A model generated the notes under the pieces. That model saw nothing but the letters and a program-made list of their open reading frames with translations. It did no database searches and was not told where the DNA came from. Positions 57,514-64,000 of a stretch of 64,000 nucleotides of DNA are shown here, piece after piece (within the stretch, counting starts at the first letter, position 1; each line of letters opens with the position of its first letter). Both the position numbers and the translations under genes were made by a program. Source of the stretch: Symbiodinium natans (taxonomy: Eukaryota > Sar > Dinophyceae > Suessiales > Symbiodiniaceae); the NCBI GenBank assembly GCA_905221605.1, contig CAJNDS010002699.1:95001-159000 (forward strand). The letters run 5' to 3'.

Positions 57514-59827
57514 CCAGACCTTTGAGAGCGCCACAATGGCTGTCATTGCCGTTTCTCGGTCGCCACGATAGCTTGGGTAATGTTCGTCGCGCATGACCCA
57601 AGGCTTTGAGACCCAGTGCAGACTTGTCACCAGCGCTAGGAAGTATCAAGACTAAGGCGAATTCTGTCTGGTTAGGCGTGGACGCGACCTACAATGACCA
57701 GCTTCTCTTGATTAACTCCGAGTCCATCTTCATCGTCATGGAAAACATCTTTTGTACCTACTTCTTCCTCGAGGCGTTTTGAGGTAGGATGCCCTGTGCT
57801 CCCGATGCCTTGCGGTCCTGCCAGATCGTCATCCGCTTCGGTGCCTTCCGGAGGAAATGCAACGTCTTCAGAGATTACTGGTTTTCAGGCTGCACAGGTG
57901 AGGGGGGTCCTTTGTGCCAGCAGCTGTTGTTGAGCTCCAGCCAAGGTTTGTTTTTGACCTGGCATTGGTGATGGCAATGATTCTCGATACCTGGGTACTG
58001 CTTGCCATCATGGCTGCTTCGGTGCCTTGCTTAACACTGGTGGTGCTCGACTCCTGTCGTAGATGCAACATGCAGCTGGACCCTGATGCCAATTCGTTGG
58101 GTATAAAGTATCAGTGCCACGGTGCCTTTCTTCCACTCGCAATATTTGGTTCTGTTTACTTGCACATGTTTCCATCGTGTCATGGGCATCGAGCTCCCCT
58201 CTTGAAGTCTTGGCGCCGCATGCAACTGGTTGCTGTGCTGGTCGTCGAGTCGGATCTGCACAGCACAACCACTCCTATAGCTGCAGCAATTGGGCTCCGC
58301 GAGTTTGTGCGAGACTGCTCGTGCGTTGTACTGCGCTGTAAGCAGAAGCCGAGGATACTGATGTTTCGGTTGTCAACTCCTCGTCTCTTCGGCTTCTGCG
58401 GATCATCCGCATCAGCCGGCTTGCGCGAGTTGCACGGATATTGCGGTCCGTGCCGGAGATGATGAAGCTAAGCTGAGAAGCTTTCAGGATACGTATTTGC
58501 ATCAATACTCCGCCCCCCAAAACTACATTAACGACATGTTTTCGGATTCTGTCGCGCTGCTATTCCCGGAGAGGGCCCTTGAAGTGCTCTGCAGTAGTTT
58601 TTGGGGGTGGGCGCTGCAGGATTTCTCTGGGGAAGGGCACTTTGCGGGATGCTCTGGATGAGGGCGCTCTCGGGATACTCGAGGAAATGGCAGCCCAGCC
58701 GGACTTTCTGCGAAATTCTATTCTCCAGGGACTCCAGGGATAATTGACTGGATTCTCTGCAGAATTTCTCGGGTGGTCATGGATACTTGGCGGGGAGTGG
58801 ACACTCCAGGAATCTCGGCTCGGGGCTAGGACAAGAGGGCCCAAACTGTTCCCCAATGTAGGAGGTCTGGCTGGCTGGGGCGAATTTTTTCTAATGATCT
58901 CTAACGGTTTCTAATGGTTTCTAGTGATTTCTACTGGTTTCTAATGGTTTCTAATAGTTTCTATATAGTGGTTTCTAATGGTTTCTAGTGGTTTCTAATG
59001 GTTTCTAATTGTTTTGTTCTGAAGGAATTCTTTGGTTTTCGCCTGGGCCGAAATTCCAGATTTTGGGGTCTTGGAAAGGAGGCCTGGTCTTTAGAGTTTA
59101 GTCGCGGTGTAGTCATGGTTTACAGGGCTTGGAGTTTTAGGTTGAAAGCTTCGTTTTAAAAGAAACCAGCACCCTTTGGAAATTCTTTAAGGAATGGCCG
59201 AGCAAACTTGTCTTTATAGAGGGGGGGGCGTGGTGTGCAACCTTTTTCGGCGTGACTCTCTGTGGGATTGTCTGGGGTTGGGCACTCCAGTACCGACGTG
59301 CCTGGACGTCGGCGCCCGAAGTTTAGGGTGTTGGGTTGGGCCTTAAACTGGCGGGTTTTCGGGGCTTTCAGGGTTTTCAGGTTCTCGGGGTTTTCAGGGA
59401 GGAGTGGAAATCCAAACGACCCCGCATCGAGGGAGGGTGGGGAGCAAAGATGATCGTCAATGCGTTGCACATGCAAGACTACGCCAATGTGGAGCTGTCT
59501 GAAGCCATTGTGTGGCAGTGAGGATTCTCTTCCAGGGCATGGGGGTGGCCTCCCGCTCCGTGATTTGCACAGTGTCCCTTCTGGTCATACTGGTCTACGT
59601 CTTTGCGCTGGTCTTCATGCAGCTCCTTAGGCCACTTGAGAAGCCAACCCAAGCCAAGTTGGATTTGAGGGCGTGAGCGGTGTCGTCGGCTCAGGGGCAC
59701 GGCGGCGGGGGATGTTTATTTCCATTCAATTTCGAAGGGGATGCCGGGCACTCAGCCGACTCACATCTGATGGTTCCGGTCTAGAAATGTAAACGCTACG
59801 AGTTTGGTCACAATTATTTGTTATGAC

Positions 59828-59873
<46 letters not shown>

Positions 59874-60320
59874 TTATGAGTATGATTATTATGATGATGA
59901 TGATGATAAAATCATTATTATTAAGGCTGGTCTGCCTTGTCAGGTTTGCTCTCTTCTTTCACGGCTGCCTCGGCGAGCAGCTTCCAGACCTGGCAGGGGC
60001 CGTCTTTGATGAAGGCCAAGAACTGCAGAGGTCACACCATCATAAGCCGCAGCTGCCGCAGCTGTAGCTGCCACAAGAACAACAGCCACAACAGCTGCGC
60101 CGACAAGTGCGCGTGCTCTCAAGTCAAGCTTGCAGGTATAGATGTCGGCCTGTTCCTGATCCTGTTCGTCTTCCTGGGACCTTTGACGGTGGACCCAGAA
60201 GCCTTTCATGTTTGGTGTTGCTTCTGAAGCTGGGCATTTGTTGGGCAGGTCATGAACATGGTGGTGGCTGTTCTAGTCCACGTGGTGAGCTCTGTCGCCA
60301 CGCTGCAGCAGAAGAATCAG
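57514..60320 (+). CDS. voltage-gated cation channel domain (S1-S6, multi-exon)
   Basis: Exons by eye: ~57514-57550 (QTFESATMAVIA, S1 start); 57657-57773 (ANSVWLGVDATYND, then MENIFCTYFFLE, S1-S2); 57825-57880 (IVIRFGAFRRKCNVFRDYW); 57946 to about 57995 (FVFDLALVMAMILDTW, S3); 58354 to about 58470 (S4: LRLLRIIRISRLARVARILR, seven Arg at every third position, then SVPEMMKL); 59536 to about 59640 (S5: GMGVASRSVICTVSLLVILV then YVFALVFMQLL); about 59714-59743 (VYFHSISKGM, possible pore-helix start); 60136-60188 (DVGLFLILFVFLGPLT); and 60249 to about 60320 (VMNMVVAVLVHVVSSVA, S6). This is one repeat of the Cav/Nav/bacterial-type channel fold in the plasma membrane or an endomembrane. The selectivity filter was not identified, so the ion is unknown. 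Other repeats, if any, lie outside or are missing. Confidence 0.85.
58895..59010. repeat. GGTTTCTAAT 10-mer degenerate tandem repeat
   Basis: About ten copies of GGTTTCTAAT/GGTTTCTAGT, lying in the proposed intron between S4 and S5 of the channel. Unrelated G/T-rich words with GGGTTTTCAGG follow at 59350-59400. Confidence 0.85.
59823..59910. repeat. (ATT)n and (ATG)n microsatellite
   Basis: About 16 ATT units (59826-59874) followed by GATGATGATG, in the proposed intron upstream of S6 of the channel. Confidence 0.95.
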
Positions 60321-60625
60321 GCGAATGGCCAGCGCCCCAGCCAACCTTCTGGGTGTAGCATGGTGATTGTACTCTGCTGCTTTTTGAGAATGAGGTGTCA
60401 TCCGTGAGCGGCTCCTCGGCTGGATTCTGTTTGTTCTTTTAGGGAACCCGGCTGTGCCTGGATGCAGAGGCACGCTTGACTGTTGTTCGCCTTGAAAAAT
60501 TGGGGGTGGGTTTGCTCATGTTTGCTTGCTTTTAACGCTACGCGACCCGCCTCGGCCCGGCCCAGCGCATGCGCGTGAGCATGGTGATTCCGCAGCGCCC
60601 AAGTCGCTGGACCCCAAGCAATAAG

Positions 60626-60689
60626 GGTTGGGTTTAGGGTTTAGGGTTCCGGGTTTATGGTTTACGGCTTGGGGTTTAGGGTTGAGGGT
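60626..60689. repeat. degenerate telomere-like TTTAGGG array
   Basis: GGGTTTAGGGTTTAGGGTT followed by variants (GGGTTTATGG, GGTTTACGG, GGGGTTTAGGGTTGAGGG), with perfect copies mixed with decayed ones. TTTAGGG is the plant-type telomere unit also found in dinoflagellates. Here it is internal and directly abuts a spliced-leader relic. Confidence 0.8.
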
Positions 60690-60708
60690 GTAGCCATTTT
60701 GGCTCAAG
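60690..60708 (+). other. relic of the dinoflagellate spliced leader
   Basis: GTAGCCATTTTGGCTCAAG equals the last 19 nt of the conserved 22-nt dinoflagellate spliced leader (DCCGTAGCCATTTTGGCTCAAG). It is on the same strand as the LINE and 48 nt upstream of its first ATG (60757). Directly after it, TTTCGGCTCAG (60711-60721) resembles a decayed second copy of the leader's 3' part. This is a genomic copy of a trans-spliced mRNA end, not an SL RNA gene: it lacks the donor GT after the leader. Confidence 0.85.
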
Positions 60709-60756
60709 GGTTTCGGCTCAGGGCATTCAGGTTTGGCTTTAGCAGGGCTTTCTCTG

Positions 60757-61880
60757 ATGGCGGACGCCGCTCTTGTTGATCCAGCGGGCCTAGAAATTCC
60801 CAGCTCCGACGAAGAGGAAGCTAAGGAGAGCGAGTCGGGCCGTCCTCCTAAAAGTCCTAAACGAAGCCACCCATCAAGACCTCATGATCTCAGCCTTGTA
60901 CCTCGATCCTCGGATGAACCGCCTGCCTGGTTGGGTTCCGTGATGGCCAGTATGAAGTCAGAAGTCAGATCCGAGATTAGCCACTTCACTGCAAGTGTCA
61001 CTGCATTGGGTGATCTTTTGGAAAGGGAGAGTTCCAGTCGTCAGAAGGACATAGGTGAAGTCAGACAAGATATGGCCAGCTTCAAGAAGAGACTTGATGA
61101 TTTTGGCACAGCTTTGGAGTCCATGGCCAAAGCTGGTTCCAGCACCAATGGCTTCGGACCAAGCTTCAACGCAGTGCCCCCTTCGAGAACCACCTCCGCG
61201 GGTTCATCTGGCCAACACTCAGCTGATGCATGGGCAGATTACCTGGCCAATAGAGGGACAGGAATACCGGGACCGCGTCAGATGCCGTCTTCATTTCCGA
61301 CCTCCTCTCCTGCTGCGGCTGACAAGGCCGGCGTGAACTACGATCACGTCATCATGGGGGGGTGGGCAAGAGACACCCCCCGGCGAGACATCATGGACGC
61401 CACAGCTGCCTCGGTAGCATCATGGAACGTTGAATACAGACAGGCGGTCACGAAAACATTCGTGTATGGCCAACGCGCCCGTACCTCTCATGTGATACTC
61501 CGGCCTCTTGCTGCCGACCAGTCCAAAGCCCGCTTCAAATCCAGACAGGCACAACTGAGTCATGGTACATGCCTAGCAAGCCAGCGAACACGCGGCGACG
61601 GAATCGCGCAACCCGACTTGCGCGAATCAAGATTGAAGGTGCCATTGGGAGTCAGATTCCAAGTGAAGACATCGACTGGCCCAGGCAAATTATCTGGATG
61701 GGGTGCCAGCGCGTTATGAGCAGTTCATCCGTCTCCTTGTTTGCATCTACAGCGGACAGGCTCATCTGCCAACATGTCGAGGACGAGTATGGTGATCGCA
61801 GTCTCCTGTATTTCAACGTGTCCGCCCTTGCAACTGCCTCGGAGAAGGCAATGGCTGACATTGAGAAGAGCCTCCAGGGC
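60757..61880 (+). pseudogene. LINE 5' coding region (ORF1-like), frameshifted
   Basis: Begins MADAALVDPAGLEIPSSDEE, acidic and Ser-rich. A predicted coiled coil follows (SEISHFTASVTALGDLLERE, RQDMASFKKRLDDFGTALES), then a Ser/Pro-rich linker and VIMGGWARDTPRRDIMDATA. Near 61560 the sense frame shifts to one reading SKPANTRRRNRATRLARIKI and WPRQIIWMGCQRVMSSSSV, which ends at a stop at 61881. The N-terminal part may be a chaperone-like ORF1 product or the leader of a single polyprotein; which one cannot be decided here. Confidence 0.7.
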
Positions 61881-62530
61881 TGAGCCTCGCAAAACCCGCC
61901 TGCTGCATGTCTTCGAGTACTCTCTGCAAGATGTGGATGAGCTTCGCAATTACATAGCCATCGGTTCCACGGCTACCAGTTCGTACCTTGGTCAGGTGAT
62001 CCTTCTGCAACGGGAATGTGTAGACCATATTGTCAATGCATGGAGGGGAGATAGGCTAATTGCTACTGAACTATGCCTTGCGGGATCGAAGCACCGAATT
62101 GTCATTGCCAGCTGCCACGTGCCACACTCGGATAATGATGAGGACACTTTTCACGAAGCCTTAAGGGACGTGATCCAACTTTTTATTGATTACAAGCATT
62201 TGCCGATTGTCTTGCTGGGAGACCTCAACTGTCCTCCAGGCTCAGAGCGCACAGTAGCACTTGAGGCAGCAATTTTGGCCAGGAGGGGCAAAATCCTGAA
62301 ATCTGGATGCCCTACTCGATTTGGCAGGTGGTCGGCAGCCGAACTCGATTATGTATGCTATAACCAGCAATTCTGCGACCTTCTCCTCCCTGAACCGGGT
62401 TCCCTTGAATTGCAAGCCCACACGGACACTCACAAGGAACTTGGCAGTGATCACTGTTGTGTCTCTTTGTTTGCAGCCTTGCGAGACTCTTCTGCTTCGG
62501 TATCCATGCCTTCTGGAAGACGAAGGAGGC
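61881..62530 (+). pseudogene. LINE endonuclease (EEP family) segment
   Basis: The frame from about 61885 reads VIASCHVPHSDNDEDTF, then LPIVLLGDLNCPPG (LGDLN catalytic motif, 62208-62243), LDYVCYNQQF and LGSDHCCVSLF (SDH motif, about 62440-62472). These match the C-terminal two thirds of the apurinic-like endonuclease that nicks target DNA for LINE priming. The expected N-terminal part with the metal-binding Asn and Glu was not found, so the domain looks truncated. Confidence 0.8.
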
Positions 62531-62969
62531 ACCGGTTGAGCCGTTGCAGGCGCTGGACTGTTGACTCCGATAGGCTAGCGTCAGCCCTTCACGAATGTGC
62601 GCCGGATTTCGCCTGCAAAGACCTGCAGGGCCAATGGGAGTCCCTCAAGGAGCTGGCTTCAAGATCTTCTGCCCCCAAAACCTCACTACGATATCATGAC
62701 AGCCCGACACTCAAAGCCCTATGTCGCACTCGCAGAATGTCCACAGACAGCTCCGAGAAGGCCGCCCTCACCAGGCACATTGTAGCTCTGAGATACTCCC
62801 AACGTGCTGCTTGGCTACAACAGCTGCATGACAGATGCCGGATGGGCGACTGTGATGCCATCAAATACCTCAAGCAAAGACTGAGTTCCCCCAAAGGAAG
62901 TACTCACGCTTACATTAAGCAACATGGTGGAGTCCAACAAGCTGCTGACGATTTACAGCAGCACTACGC

Positions 62970-64000
62970 CACACTGTTCAACCCAGCGAACCCCCCAGAA
63001 GATCAGCAAATAGTGGACCGAGCAACGCATCTCTTTTCAGAACGAGCCTTGACCTCGCCGAGTCCGGATTTCAGCGAGGAGGAAGTGGGGCAAGCGATTA
63101 GCAGACTGAAAGCATCTAGGACATCTGGGGTGTCAGGAATCAGTAACGAGTATCTGGTGGCTATGTGGGGCAATCCTGAGGGCAGACCCCTGCTCATCCG
63201 CCATCTTAGTGCACTCCTTCACGCCGAGTCCCTGCCGAAGGGACTATTGGCGGCTCAGGTCGCCTTGATCCCCAAAGTACGTGAGATCTCCAAGCCTTCC
63301 GACTACCGCCCCATAAATCTGCTAGAATGTATTCACCGGCTTTTCTCTTGGCTTTTGATCTGCCGATTGACACCCTCGTGGCGACTGCCCAAGGTTCAGA
63401 TGGGAGGCATCAAGGGCTGCCAAGTGGCCGATGCACTCCTTGCAGCCCAGAGTCGCGTCACGAGACATAGCCGCAGCCTTTGATTCTGTACGCCCTGCAA
63501 CCATAGCATCCTTCCTGCAGGAAAAATGTGCGGAACACACGGGTCACGAGGCGCTCCAAATGCTTAGGCTGCTTCTGGAACCAGAACTGCGGTTCTACTG
63601 GCAAGGATGTTCATGGACACTCCCTCAGACATCAGGCGTACAACAGGGGGCTCACATAGCGCTATCCTGTTTTCATACATCCTAGGCCTTGCGCTCGACC
63701 GCCTTGAAAAGTCATGGAAAGACGAGGGCGAACAGTGTAAACATCCTTCCTTCTCGCTGCTATTCATGGATGACCTCCTCGTGGCATTCGCCAGCTGGCC
63801 TCAGGCTCTGCGGTTGAGTGCTCAGCTACAACAGGTCTTGTCCGAGATGGGGCTTGGTCTGAACCTTGCAAAGACTTGCCTCATGTCGCACGAGTCTGTC
63901 CTTGCGAGAGGTAGGGAACTTTGCCTGCCCGACAGCAGTCTGCTTCAAGCGATCCCGTGGCAGACCAGTTGTATGTGCCTCAAGAAACCAATCCTTGTTG
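62970..64000 (+). pseudogene. LINE reverse transcriptase domain, frameshifted and cut by the window end
   Basis: The fingers region reads SRLKASRTSGVSGISNEYL and AQVALIPKVREISKPSDYRP with INLLECIHRLFSWLL. After a frame change near 63460 comes RDIAAAFDSVRPATIASFL (first catalytic Asp), then TSGVQQGAH. After a second change near 63655 the frame reads ILFSYILGLALDRLEKSW and LLFMDDLLVAFASW, where MDD (63766-63774) is the catalytic centre. The thumb and any RNase H domain lie beyond 64000. Confidence 0.88.

Larger units (their letters stand above)
60690..64000 (+). mobile_element. LINE retrotransposon, frameshifted, 5' end with spliced leader, 3' end beyond the window
   Basis: An SL relic, a short leader and an ATG at 60757 are followed by a gag/ORF1-like region, an endonuclease and a reverse transcriptase, then the window edge. 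At least four frame changes are needed: near 61560, near 61880, near 63460 and near 63655. It is therefore a decayed copy. Orientation is the same as the host genes. Confidence 0.9.

Noticed and set aside
60626-60689. True chromosome end or telomere
   Set aside because: The repeats are few, degenerate and internal, with coding DNA on both sides.
60690-60708. Spliced-leader RNA gene
   Set aside because: The leader is not followed by a GT donor or Sm-site-like sequence; it continues into a LINE leader, so it is a retro-copied mRNA end.

Overview
The window looks like nuclear DNA of a dinoflagellate, most likely of the Symbiodinium type. The reasons are: a 19-nt exact match to the dinoflagellate mRNA spliced leader at 60690-60708; about 40% GC-AG introns mixed with GT-AG introns, nearly all with an AG|G acceptor; intron-rich genes with very short exons beside long intronless genes; all recognisable genes on the + strand; much microsatellite DNA; degenerate TTTAGGG repeats; and a LINE with an endonuclease/reverse transcriptase typical of these genomes. 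No bacterial operon signals, rRNA, tRNA or CRISPR were seen.

Layout. 0.46-2.0 kb: exons of a glycosyltransferase resembling the GT domain of PLOD/LH3. 2.0-5.9 kb: TPR-like and unidentified exon fragments plus a TGTA microsatellite. 6.0-11.06 kb: four-exon carbamoyl-phosphate synthetase II with its glutaminase. 11.1-15.2 kb: coiled-coil and unidentified exon fragments, with a GA microsatellite. 15.26-16.12 kb: Fcf2/DNTTIP2-type pre-rRNA processing factor. 17.9-20.3 kb: secreted PNGase F-like protein with FN2-like and PA domains. 21.08-24.96 kb: biotin synthase followed by a fused dethiobiotin synthetase-DAPA aminotransferase. 25.5-28 kb: Pro/Ala/Lys-rich coding stretches. 28-42 kb: scattered coding-like exons and simple repeats, no identified gene. 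42.26-42.83 kb: a large fold-back inverted repeat. 43.67-45.85 kb: beta-carbonic anhydrase in at least ten short exons. 46-57.5 kb: low-complexity tracts and unidentified exons. 57.5-60.3 kb: a six-transmembrane voltage-gated cation-channel domain. 60.6-64 kb: telomere-like repeats, spliced-leader relic and a decayed LINE running off the end.

The clearest functional link is biotin: bioB and bioD-bioA lie 568 bp apart on one strand, both with mitochondrial-type N termini, and together cover the last three steps of biotin synthesis. Carbamoyl-phosphate synthetase (pyrimidines) and beta-carbonic anhydrase (bicarbonate supply) are related in substrate, but nothing in the sequence couples them. 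The carbonic anhydrase, the channel and the glycosyltransferase were found by joining exons by eye across introns, so individual splice sites need transcript support.
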